64,000 nucleotides of DNA, taken from assembly GCA_017431225.1 (NCBI GenBank), contig JAFRLM010000014.1:1-64000 (forward strand), written 5' to 3'. Below the pieces are notes generated by a model. That model was given only the letters and a program-made list of their open reading frames with translations, was not told the origin of the DNA and did no database searches. Position numbers and translations under genes: made by a program. Source of the DNA: Erysipelotrichaceae bacterium. GTDB taxonomy: Bacteria > Bacillota_I > Bacilli_A > Erysipelotrichales > Erysipelotrichaceae. Of the stretch, positions 15,917-23,209 are shown piece after piece (position 1 is the stretch's first letter; each line of letters begins with the position of its first letter).

Positions 15917-17596
15917 TTATAGACAGATCTCTTTTTCAGCCTTTCCGGCTTTGATCTGTGAGACAGATACTTTGATGCAGGAGTTCTCTTCGGCTTTTAC
16001 GATCCATTTGAGCTCCTTGCGCGATCTTGCAGAATGGGAATCGACGACTTCACCGTAGAAGACGCGGGTCGCTGCCTGGGAATAGCCTTCCAGGCTTTCG
16101 ATCTCGGTGATCTCTTTTCCGGAAAGCAGTGCTGCTCCTTCGATCCTAACCTTGACCGGTTCCGCGCATTTCATCTTGAATGCCTTGTTGGTAAGATTCG
16201 TTGACAGATACGCGTTATTGCCGATCACACAGCAGATCTCATAGGTGTTATCGTATAGTTTCTTCGCTTCGAGCTTCGTGATCTCGATCTTGGGAAGTGC
16301 TTTCGCGAAGCGGATCATGAAGCGGGCGATATTCTCGCAGACTTCACACAACATGTCTCCCGGGGGATTCTGCTGGGTGAATTTATAGTTGTAACCGCCG
16401 ATCTCGACTTTCCCAAGGACCGGGTGCTCGAATTCAGACCACGGATGCCAGGCTTCCGGACAGTGTTCCTTGATCCATTTCACATAGGCGGAGAAACGGT
16501 CGACTTTGATATCCAGTCCGCCGCTGATACGGGCGGTCATATCTTCCGGCATGCCGACCTTATTGGCGAGATCCCACAGCTCCACGGTATAGGCCGGGAT
16601 GCCCATCGTCTCGTAGCACCAGTCATCCAGCGCTCCGGAAGAATAGTTTTCGGTATCTGCCAGGAAGGCATCGAAGATATTGACTGTCGGATAACCGGTC
16701 TCCTGGGTGCCCATGGCGCCGATCTCCTTGAAGAGCTTCATATCTCCGGGATCGGCTTTTGCCTCGCTCATCGTTCCCGGCGGATACAGGATCATGCCTG
16801 CTGTTGTATGCATCGCCGCCACGCCGCCGATATTGGGATGTGCCAGGATAAACTGCGCCTGCGCCTTTACTTCGGGGAAGGACAGCGGATATTCACCGGC
16901 TCCGGGTTCACGTCCGTCCGGATACCAGCCAAACGGGAAGTTGCGGTTGAAATTCATGCCCCAGTGCATCTTGCGCTGTTTGAGATTGACCTGATCGTCA
17001 TAGGGCTGGAATTCGCCTTCGGGATAACAGGAATAGAAATCCCCTTCTCTCTCATCCGGCTGACGCGGAAGCAGACGGTCAGGGTCTTTGGGGTCAAGCT
17101 TCCAGACACCGTAGGGATCCTTGAAACGCATCATCCGGATCACGCCGTCTTTATCGATATCTTCCGGGCTGATCCCGCCTTCGACTTCCTTCCAGTCACG
17201 GTCGGCCGAATACATGAAGGCCGGCGTGCTGAGATACGCTTCAGCACCGTCCGGCGAGATCCTCGGCAGGACATATAGAGCTTCCGTGTCGAGCAGTTTG
17301 GTGACATTCGGATCGCTTTCGTAATTCGTTAGCAGATAGTCGATCAGATACATGCACACCATGGAAGCTGTCACTTCCCCGGCATGGATGTTGCCGTCCA
17401 CATACAGCGCCGGCTTGCTGATATCGCTGCCTGTCTTCTGATTGGTCAGGATGACCGCGAATTCCTCAAGGCCCTTTTCTGTCACGCAGATCGTCTGCAC
17501 TTCGCACAGGTCCGGGTAACGTCGGGCAAAATGCTCGAGATCTTTTTTGATCTCTTCGTGCAGATAATAATGATCATAAGCGAATGTAGTCTTCAT
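15917..17596 (-). CDS. M14-family zinc carboxypeptidase
   Basis: A 559-residue metallocarboxypeptidase. The zinc site is seen as GNIHAGEV (His and Glu, about residue 67-70) and a third His in AAMHTTAGMILYPPG; the catalytic Glu is likely in YTVELWD. The peptidase domain covers residues 1-400 and the remainder (KIEITKLEAKKLYDNTYEICCVIGNNAYLST) looks like a beta-sandwich. No signal peptide, so it should act in the cytoplasm. ATG 17596 follows GGAGGG; an in-frame extension to 17662 runs through the T-box terminator and is rejected. Unusually, a T-box leader precedes it. Confidence 0.88.
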   Translation of the reverse strand: MKTTFAYDHYYLHEEIKKDLEHFARRYPDLCEVQTICVTEKGLEEFAVILTNQKTGSDISKPALYVDGNIHAGEVTASMVCMYLIDYLLTNYESDPNVTKLLDTEALYVLPRISPDGAEAYLSTPAFMYSADRDWKEVEGGISPEDIDKDGVIRMMRFKDPYGVWKLDPKDPDRLLPRQPDEREGDFYSCYPEGEFQPYDDQVNLKQRKMHWGMNFNRNFPFGWYPDGREPGAGEYPLSFPEVKAQAQFILAHPNIGGVAAMHTTAGMILYPPGTMSEAKADPGDMKLFKEIGAMGTQETGYPTVNIFDAFLADTENYSSGALDDWCYETMGIPAYTVELWDLANKVGMPEDMTARISGGLDIKVDRFSAYVKWIKEHCPEAWHPWSEFEHPVLGKVEIGGYNYKFTQQNPPGDMLCEVCENIARFMIRFAKALPKIEITKLEAKKLYDNTYEICCVIGNNAYLSTNLTNKAFKMKCAEPVKVRIEGAALLSGKEITEIESLEGYSQAATRVFYGEVVDSHSARSRKELKWIVKAEENSCIKVSVSQIKAGKAEKEICL

Positions 17597-17618
17597 CTTT
17601 GCCCTCCTTCTTAAATAA

Positions 17619-17844
17619 AAAACCGTCTCCCAAAGGAGACGGTGAAATGACCGCGGTACCACTCCGATTGCCGGCTTTGCCGGCCACCTCGATCCCTTAA
17701 CGCAGGTTCACGGATGTTCCTACTGTTTTCAGAACACCTTCTCCCGAATGCGCTTCACTGTTCTCTGGCATTTACCGGACTTCCACTCTGTTCCGGCTCG
17801 CTAGAAAGCAAAGGACAGCTACTCTTTCGTTCGTCGAATTTAAC
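17619..17844 (-). ncRNA. T-box riboswitch leader
   Basis: The minus strand carries the T-box core GTGGTACCGCGG (around 17655-17666), preceded by a stem III-like AGTAG region and a Stem I with GAAAGAGTA (loop E-like) and AGCGAGCCGG...GTGGAAGTCCGG. A strong terminator (9-bp stem, 17620-17642, then T6) follows, and the T-box sequence can form the competing antiterminator. The probable specifier loop is GAAGCGCA (17749-17756), giving GCG (Ala) or CGC (Arg) depending on register; I cannot fix which. Uncharged tRNA would switch on the M14 peptidase and probably the ABC importer. Confidence 0.88.
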
Positions 17845-17850
17845 AACAAT

Positions 17851-17879
17851 AAAATAATGTAAAAATTTCTGAAAGTCAA
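17851..17879 (-). promoter_or_regulatory. Promoter of the T-box transcript
   Basis: Minus-strand TTGACT (17874-17879), a 17-bp spacer and TATTTT (17851-17856) place +1 near 17844. The flank upstream to 17930 is strikingly A/T-rich, like an UP element. Confidence 0.6.
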
Positions 17880-17943
17880 TAAATAATTTACAATTTTTTA
17901 TGTAAATATTTTTCATTTATTCATATTTCGCTGCCTGCCCATA

Positions 17944-17974
17944 TAAAAACCGGCCGATCTTCCGATCCGGCCGG
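17944..17974 (-). terminator. Terminator of the PTS gene
   Basis: A 10-bp GC-rich stem with one bulge (17950-17959 with 17964-17974), followed on the minus strand by TTTTTATAT. Confidence 0.8.
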
Positions 17975-17998
17975 CATTGTTCAGATTTGACTGATCCG

Positions 17999-19546
17999 TT
18001 ATTCGCGGATCATTTTCTTCAGTTTCTGGTTGATCACCCGGGAAAGATAGGTGCTTGAGGATCCCAGATCAAGAGAGATCCCTTCACGCGTTTCTGTCAG
18101 TCGTCTTGCGCCGATCTCGGAGATCTTGTCGAAATCAACAGCTTCGAGATCTTTAAGACGCAGATTCAGACGGAAAAGTGAGGAACTCGCCCCGATGACA
18201 TTCTCCTTGCCGCCGACAGCATTGAACAGACTTTCTGTAAATGTGTCTGTTTTTCCGCTCTTCGCTAAGTCAAAGGATAAGTAGCGGTAATAGATCACCG
18301 TTGCCGCAAACATGACAAGAGCAGCGACCAGGCCGATCACAAGGATCGCCATGACGGTATCGTAAAGCATTGGATTACGGATGTTGATGATGTAATCCGG
18401 GAAAGATCCGGGCAGTGCGACGCGTGTATCTGTACCGCTGAAAGAGAAGCCGAGATAGACTCCGCGGCTGCTCATGAAAGCGAAGACAGCGGCAACGACC
18501 AGCAGATAAACCACCAGAAGAAGCGGAGAAGTGAACAGCAGCAGGTATTCCAGCGGTAACGGATTGCCTGCAGCGATCGTAACAGCCGTTGCGCCGATCA
18601 GGAACAGGATCTTTCTGCGTCTTTCCGCGATATCGGTGATCGAGAAGAACAGGCCCAGATAGATCGCCGGCAGAATGAAGATATTGATCGCGTAGTACGG
18701 TGTGATGAAACGGCCGCAGCCGGCATATGTACCGGAGGCTTCCGTGATATAGGACCAGATATTGACATCGCCGACGATGTTCTGACCGGCAATGCTCTGA
18801 TAGGTTCCGCCCTGGCTGCCGAACCAGAAAGGCGTGCGGATCAGATTCGGAAGACCGGCCATGGAAAGGGTGCGGTCCAGTATGCCGTAAAGTGCCATAT
18901 TTGACGGATCATTCAGGTTCGCCGCGATGCGGGTGATCCCGGCAGACAGGAATGAATATAACATCGGGTACATGCAGGCAGTGGCGAATCCAAGCAGACC
19001 GCAGATCAGAATGTTGTAGATCGCGGCAACGGTATCCTTATTCAGAAGTCCGAACAGACTGTAGCTTGAGCGGTTGCGCGAACGGATATAGCTGTATCGT
19101 GTTGCCAGTCCGACGATAAAGGCGCCAAACAGACCTGTATCCAGCGGATAACGGACCCCGGTCGTTGAGATCGGAAGCGAAGTCGCATCAAAACTGATAC
19201 CGAAGAGCGTTGTGAAGCACTGCGCCGGATACGGATCAGTGGAGAAGACCATGGTCACAGACTGATAGATAAGATAGCCGATCAGACCGATCGCGATCGG
19301 AACACCGCTGTTTGCCCGTTTTGCGCAGAGATTGCTCAAAAAGAAGAGCGGCAGCAGGCGGATGATCACCTCGCCGCATTTAAGCGAAAGCTCCGCGATG
19401 ATCAGAAGATAGGTGTTGCTGAATGTGTAAAAAATATTGACACTGTCGTTTTGAATAAGAAAGCCGAAGGCCATCATAACAAAGCCGATACAGGCGATCC
19501 GGATCGGCAATTGACAGTTTTCATAAAGGATATTCCATTTCTTCAT
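17999..19546 (-). CDS. PTS glucose-family EIIC permease with a cysteine-less EIIB domain
   Basis: A 515-residue PTS transporter. Residues 1-420 form an EIIC of the glucose/GlcNAc family, with about ten helices and the GILDRTLSMAGLPNLIRTPFWF loop that normally contacts the sugar. The last 75 residues align with EIIB (LFNAVGGKENVIGASSSLFRLNLRLKD), but the phosphorylated Cys of the usual D/H-C-x-T-R-L-R motif is replaced by Ser. The EIIB therefore cannot carry phosphate. No EIIA or HPr gene is near. It may be a facilitator or sensor, or depend on another EIIB. AAGG precedes the ATG. Confidence 0.8.
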   Translation of the reverse strand: MKKWNILYENCQLPIRIACIGFVMMAFGFLIQNDSVNIFYTFSNTYLLIIAELSLKCGEVIIRLLPLFFLSNLCAKRANSGVPIAIGLIGYLIYQSVTMVFSTDPYPAQCFTTLFGISFDATSLPISTTGVRYPLDTGLFGAFIVGLATRYSYIRSRNRSSYSLFGLLNKDTVAAIYNILICGLLGFATACMYPMLYSFLSAGITRIAANLNDPSNMALYGILDRTLSMAGLPNLIRTPFWFGSQGGTYQSIAGQNIVGDVNIWSYITEASGTYAGCGRFITPYYAINIFILPAIYLGLFFSITDIAERRRKILFLIGATAVTIAAGNPLPLEYLLLFTSPLLLVVYLLVVAAVFAFMSSRGVYLGFSFSGTDTRVALPGSFPDYIINIRNPMLYDTVMAILVIGLVAALVMFAATVIYYRYLSFDLAKSGKTDTFTESLFNAVGGKENVIGASSSLFRLNLRLKDLEAVDFDKISEIGARRLTETREGISLDLGSSSTYLSRVINQKLKKMIRE

Positions 19547-19588
19547 ACTAACCTTAAGTATATAATGAATGGTTTTTAAATGCCATAT

Positions 19589-20290
19589 TCAGCGAAGCAG
19601 CTTCATGGCTTTCGCAGCCTGGGAATGCTGCAGATTCCGCGGTATCCGGTACAGTTTTCCGTCCTTGATAAGATTTGCGCCGGTCTGGTGAAAATGAAAC
19701 GGCACACCGGCATCTTTGCACTGTTTCGCGATCCTGCGGACCCATTCAAAATCCAGAGGACGGGCATTCTCGCCGCTCTCCCCTCCCAGCGAAACGGCGT
19801 CCAGCTGTCCGATATACGGCGTCAGATCCATTTCCTCCAGCATCGGTTCAAGAATGATCTCCTTGCGATAGAGATCAAGAGGGAGATACAGTTTCATTCT
19901 CTCCTGCAGCCGTTTCTGATTCTCACAGGTGCAGCAGACCGTCAGATTCGGATACTCCCGGACATCGATCAGCGGGATCCTTTCCGGTCTTTTGGTGATG
20001 CAGTAAAAGCGGCAGTCACTTCGTTCTTTGATAAATCCGAGCACTTCCTTCCGCCATTCATCCGCTTCCTCGATAAAGAAATCGCTCGAAAAGCACATCA
20101 TGAAAAGCGTTCCCGAAGGATACTTATAGCTGCCGTCTCTTTTCCGCTGGACCGGCATGGTAAAGGAAGATGTCTTCGTGACGACATTCGTATCTTTACC
20201 GATACTCTGATCACGGCGGTAAACATAGCAGTTCAGGCAGCCCTCGCTTTTTTTATGACATCCGTGCCAGCAGTTGTATATTATTTCCAT
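19589..20290 (-). CDS. DUF5131 (phage Gp37/Gp68-like) protein
   Basis: A 233-residue protein of the DUF5131 family. The N-terminal cluster NCWHGCHKKSEGCLNCYVYRRD carries the Cys pattern (three spaced Cys plus Tyr) characteristic of this radical-SAM-like family; later motifs LFMMCFSSDFF, FYCITKRPERI and VSLGGESGENARP match it too. The reaction is unknown. It may be co-transcribed with the PTS gene 42 bp downstream. Start ATG 20290 sits next to a divergent promoter for the plus-strand membrane protein. Confidence 0.8.
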   Translation of the reverse strand: MEIIYNCWHGCHKKSEGCLNCYVYRRDQSIGKDTNVVTKTSSFTMPVQRKRDGSYKYPSGTLFMMCFSSDFFIEEADEWRKEVLGFIKERSDCRFYCITKRPERIPLIDVREYPNLTVCCTCENQKRLQERMKLYLPLDLYRKEIILEPMLEEMDLTPYIGQLDAVSLGGESGENARPLDFEWVRRIAKQCKDAGVPFHFHQTGANLIKDGKLYRIPRNLQHSQAAKAMKLLR

Positions 20291-20329
20291 TCTATTAATA
20301 GGATATAATTGTTTTGAGGAAGATAGTTC

Positions 20330-21139
20330 ATGAAAAAGAGGATTCTAAGCATTTTTGCGATCGTTTGTCTGGCAATGTCCTTTACCACGGTACCTGTTAA
20401 AGCGGATGTAGGACCAAAGCCCTCTGTGCATATCCGTTTTGAGAACGAACCGGGAGAACCGTATTACGTCACTCTCCTTTCAGATCAGAGCACCTACGGG
20501 CCCTGGTCGGCAGGAGGCAGCGATTCATCGATAAAAGATCCGGAGATCAATGCTTTTTTCAATGAATATAAGGATCCGGATGGGTTTTACTATATCGGAA
20601 ATGCCGCCCAGGTAACGGACGGCAGCTACAGCTGGACCTACTATCCTCCCAAGTGCTTCAAGATCCTTGTCTATTTTCCGCAGAGCGGAAATGTTATCGT
20701 CAGCGATGTTCAGGAGCGTTTTGCTTTTGACAGCTATTATACCTGTGACCTGAAAGACGGGACTGTTACGGAAAACCCCTATATCCGGGATAATCTGATC
20801 GGTTTTGCCATCCGCCTTGTTCTGACGATCCTCTTAGAGTATCTGATAGCGCTGCTTTTCGGCTTCCGTTCCGGGAAGGCAAGAAAGATCATTCTCATCA
20901 CCAACCTGCTGACACAGATCCTTCTGAATGCCGTGATGGGCGTTCTGGATTATTCCTCCGGATTGCTGGTCTGGCTCCTTTTCTTCCCGCTGATGGAACT
21001 GATCGTCATGCTGATCGAGTCTGTAATATACGCTTTTACACTCAAGGAACAGAAACCGGTCCGCAGAGTCGTTTACGGCATTGTCGCGAACATCGTAAGT
21101 GCCATCCTCGGTTTCTTCACCGGTATCCTTATCGGCTGA
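20330..21139 (+). CDS. Secreted/membrane protein with a 4-TM C-terminal module
   Basis: A 269-residue protein. Signal peptide at residues 1-25 (MKKRILSIFAIVCLAMSFT, cleavage near VKA-DVG), an exported domain beginning DVGPKPSVHIRFEN and running to about 145, then about four membrane helices. The exported domain is rich in Tyr and Pro (GPWSAGG, YSWTYYPPKCFKI). The membrane part is homologous to the separate 110-residue protein at 6890-7222. GAGGAAG lies 8 nt before the ATG and TATAAT at 20304-20309. Function unknown; not in an obvious operon. Confidence 0.7.
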   Translation: MKKRILSIFAIVCLAMSFTTVPVKADVGPKPSVHIRFENEPGEPYYVTLLSDQSTYGPWSAGGSDSSIKDPEINAFFNEYKDPDGFYYIGNAAQVTDGSYSWTYYPPKCFKILVYFPQSGNVIVSDVQERFAFDSYYTCDLKDGTVTENPYIRDNLIGFAIRLVLTILLEYLIALLFGFRSGKARKIILITNLLTQILLNAVMGVLDYSSGLLVWLLFFPLMELIVMLIESVIYAFTLKEQKPVRRVVYGIVANIVSAILGFFTGILIG

Positions 21140-21253
21140 GTAGCGGTTTTATCCGAACGACATCATTGCCGCGCAAAGCAACTCATGCTATTATTTTGAA
21201 TGCCTTGTGCTAAAATATTAAAAGTAATAAACGGTCTGAGATCGTTTATACAC

Positions 21254-21345
21254 GGAGAGTTATCGAAGTGGTCATAACGAGAACGACTCGAAATCGTTTT
21301 GTCGTCAAAAGCGGCACGTGGGTTCGAATCCCACACTCTCCGCCA
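21254..21345 (+). tRNA. tRNA-Ser (anticodon CGA)
   Basis: A 92-nt class II tRNA with CCA encoded. Acceptor GGAGAGT pairs with ACTCTCC; anticodon stem AACGA/TCGTT holds the loop CTCGAAA, anticodon CGA at 21289-21291; a long variable arm and the T arm GTGGG-TTCGAAT-CCCAC complete it. It would read UCG codons. Its 3' end is duplicated 1.3 kb downstream as a direct repeat, marking it as the insertion site of the element that follows. Confidence 0.95.
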
Positions 21346-21394
21346 TCGAGATCTAAAGCCTTTTGCCTAAAGGCTTTTTTGTTTGCTCTTTCAT
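21322..21394 (+). repeat. Direct repeat copy 1 (tRNA-Ser 3' end, attL-like)
   Basis: A 73-bp sequence covering the T arm, acceptor 3' strand, CCA and terminator of tRNA-Ser. It matches 22637-22709 with a single C/T difference at 21347. Confidence 0.9.
21355..21380 (+). terminator. Terminator of tRNA-Ser
   Basis: The stem AAAGCCTT (21355-21362) pairs with AAGGCTTT (21369-21376) and is followed by T's. The same hairpin is repeated at about 22669-22695 in the second direct-repeat copy. Confidence 0.8.
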
Positions 21395-21769
21395 ATGCGA
21401 AATCTTAGCTTTTTATGCTGTTTTTCTGCGCTTACACATCAATCTGAATCTTGCGTTCATCAAACATTTAGACTTGACTGCACTTCAGGATCGCTCGATC
21501 CAATGACGAATGCCTTTATTCAGATGAGCGGTGTATTTTCGGAATTGGAACTGCGCATTATCAGGGAAAGAGTAAGATCAGGGATGGCGAATGCAAAGGC
21601 AAAAGGTTCTCTTATTGGAAGACCAAGAACCACCAAGGACATCCCATCATTGTTTTACAAATACTATCCTTCTTTCAATCGAGGAACACTAAACCTCTCA
21701 GTACTCGCAAGGATCTGTGGAATCTCAAGAACATCATGTTACAAATACTTAAAAATAGTGGGGAGCTAA
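21383..21769 (+). pseudogene. Truncated serine recombinase (resolvase/invertase family)
   Basis: Only the C-terminal part of a serine recombinase is recognisable: the E-helix region GVFSELELRIIRERVRSGMANAKAKG, then GRPRTTKDIP and a helix-turn-helix (LSVLARICGISRTSCYKYLKIV). The catalytic N-terminal domain with the active Ser (about 100 residues) is missing, and the first 25 codons of the frame run through the direct repeat and have no similarity. It cannot be catalytic. It was probably part of the element's mobility or regulation gene before deletion. Confidence 0.75.
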
Positions 21770-21774
21770 TAAAA

Positions 21775-22266
21775 CTACGAATTGCCTCTAGTTTTATTGT
21801 AACCACGACTAAACGCACTATATGCTTCTATGGTATCCTTTTCAAGTTTGTCTAAAGAATTGTAACCACTTGTGTTAAATGCAATTGTTTTAATTGTGAA
21901 TTTATCGCCAAATTTATAATCAGCGTATACATCTCCATTTCCATGACCTGTAAAATGGGCATTAACTCTCTGCATTACTTTTTTTGCTTGGCCGACATAG
22001 TACATGTTTTTTGTTTCGTTATAAATAATATATACACCAACATAGTCGTCCGCTATTTTTGAACTGTATTTCCCTCTTCCTTTCAGTGTGCTTTTTCTTA
22101 AATTGAGAAACTCTTTAGGAGATAATTCAAGAGAATTGTTTGAAAGGTTTTTTATTTTTGTCTTTTTGACAGCTATAACAACAATCCAAATTATTAGGTA
22201 TAAAACAAAGATTAGAATTAATACATACAGAAAATTGTTGGTGATGAGTGACATTATTTTTTCCAT
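21775..22266 (-). CDS. GIY-YIG domain protein with N-terminal membrane helix
   Basis: A 163-residue protein. One membrane helix at about residues 11-33 is followed by a basic linker and a GIY-YIG nuclease domain from residue 76: GVYIIYN...MYYVGQAKKVMQRVNAH, with the family Arg, His and a later Glu (LEKDTIEAY). The anchor would hold a nuclease domain on the cytoplasmic face of the membrane. Codon use is much more A/T-rich than in neighbouring genes, as expected of imported DNA. GGGGGAG precedes the ATG. A 17-codon reading frame starting MALFDFFKP (22326-22379) lies just upstream. Possible cargo for defence or competition. Confidence 0.75.
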   Translation of the reverse strand: MEKIMSLITNNFLYVLILIFVLYLIIWIVVIAVKKTKIKNLSNNSLELSPKEFLNLRKSTLKGRGKYSSKIADDYVGVYIIYNETKNMYYVGQAKKVMQRVNAHFTGHGNGDVYADYKFGDKFTIKTIAFNTSGYNSLDKLEKDTIEAYSAFSRGYNKTRGNS

Positions 22267-22502
22267 ATTCTCCCCCTCTGCTTTTGCTGTTGAATAAAGT
22301 ATCTACATTTGCATTTGTTGTTTTTCTATAACCACTGCTTCTTCTCTTTTTTCGGTTTAAAAAAATCAAATAGTGCCATTTCTTTCACCCCTTATATAGT
22401 TACATTTTACCATTCATAAAAAACACGATAAATAGTTGTTAAAAGTTGTCGTACAGCAAGTATTAACAGCCAAGGACAGCGTTCTACATTGAGCAAGAAT
22501 GA

Positions 22503-22559
22503 TCTGCATATATCTGCATATATTTGAACAGTTTGATCATGAGAAGATCATGAGAAGAT
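22503..22559. repeat. Short tandem repeats near the element's right end
   Basis: TCTGCATATA occurs twice in tandem (22503-22522), and GATCATGAGAA twice in tandem (22535-22556) followed by GAT. The stretch from 22380 to 22636 otherwise holds no gene I can support. A degenerate tRNA-Ser-like variable arm (TCAAAAGCGG) precedes the second direct repeat. Confidence 0.6.
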
Positions 22560-22636
22560 TTTTCTGCAAATCGTAATAGAATCATTCACAAAGTCTCTCA
22601 AAAGCGGTTAAAAATCAGCGAAGCTGATTACGTGCT

Positions 22637-22709
22637 GTTCGAATCCCACACTCTCCGCCATTGAGATCTAAAGCCTTTTGCCTAAAGGCTTTTTTGTTTG
22701 CTCTTTCAT
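22637..22709 (+). repeat. Direct repeat copy 2 (attR-like tRNA-Ser 3' end)
   Basis: 73 bp identical to 21322-21394 except at 22662. The T stem just before it is broken (GTGCT instead of GTGGG), so it does not form a working tRNA. It carries the same terminator hairpin. Confidence 0.9.
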
Positions 22710-22865
22710 GTTTTGCCTTCCGCTTTTTGTGTTAATGACATAAAACCGGGATTATTTGCAAAACTTGTACATCTTTTTAAAAATGATAAATTGCATGGTA
22801 TTATTAGAGGTGTGAATAAGAATTTCAGTATATCAAAATACTGTTATTTTCTTAATAATTTAGAC

Positions 22866-23069
22866 ATGAGAGTAAGCTATGCACCGCTTTGGCGTACTAT
22901 GAAAAAAAGAGGGATTACGACCTATAAGCTGATCAAGGACTACGAGTTCAACGCTAGGACCGTTAACAACTTAAGGCACGATCTCTCGATCACAATGAAT
23001 ACGCTCGGAAAGCTCTGCGAGATCCTGGATTGCACTCCAAACGATGTAGTCGAGTTCTTCAAAGAGTAA
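22866..23069 (+). CDS. XRE-family helix-turn-helix regulator (67 aa)
   Basis: A 67-residue Cro/CI-type DNA-binding protein consisting of one HTH domain: LWRTMKKRGITTYKLIKDYEFNARTVNNLRHDLSITMNTLGKLCEILDCTPNDVVEF, the standard five-helix pattern of small Bacillota phage-type regulators. ATG 22866 is chosen because the family starts there; the reading frame extends to 22698 through A/T-rich DNA and the direct repeat. No clear ribosome site precedes it. It lies just outside the tRNA-Ser element and may be a leftover of a larger one. Confidence 0.8.
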   Translation: MRVSYAPLWRTMKKRGITTYKLIKDYEFNARTVNNLRHDLSITMNTLGKLCEILDCTPNDVVEFFKE

Positions 23070-23179
23070 CATCGGTCCGTTCGGTTTTTCTGCGCGTATT
23101 ACGAAATGATCGATCGGAATCATAGGAATATGATTTAGTTTCATTTTCTTTTACAACCACTATCAAGCAAATACAATGA

Positions 23180-23209
23180 TGAATGCCCGGATCAGGCATT
23201 CATTTTTTT
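23180..23209 (+). terminator. Terminator between the XRE and MFS genes
   Basis: The stem TGAATGCC (23180-23187) pairs with GGCATTCA (23195-23202) and is followed by T7 on the plus strand. It overlaps the stop codon of the convergent MFS gene. Confidence 0.75.

Larger units (their letters stand above)
21322..22709. mobile_element. 1.4-kb decayed element inserted at the tRNA-Ser 3' end
   Basis: Bounded by the 73-bp direct repeats, the interval is visibly richer in A/T than its flanks. It contains a truncated serine recombinase, a membrane-anchored GIY-YIG protein on the opposite strand, and short tandem repeats. No intact integrase or replication gene is present, so it looks like a deletion derivative of an integrative element. 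Duplication of a tRNA 3' end is the usual mark of site-specific integration; the remaining recombinase is of the serine class, so another integrase may have been lost. Confidence 0.75.

Noticed and set aside
22326..22379. Programmed -1 frameshift joining MALFDFFKP... to a longer frame
   Set aside because: A T7-A3-C run exists, but its phase is wrong for a slippery heptamer and the downstream frame has no recognisable domain; it is more likely a decayed gene start.
22637..22712. A second functional tRNA-Ser
   Set aside because: Only the 3' 25 nt of the tRNA are intact; the T stem is broken and no D or anticodon arm precedes it.
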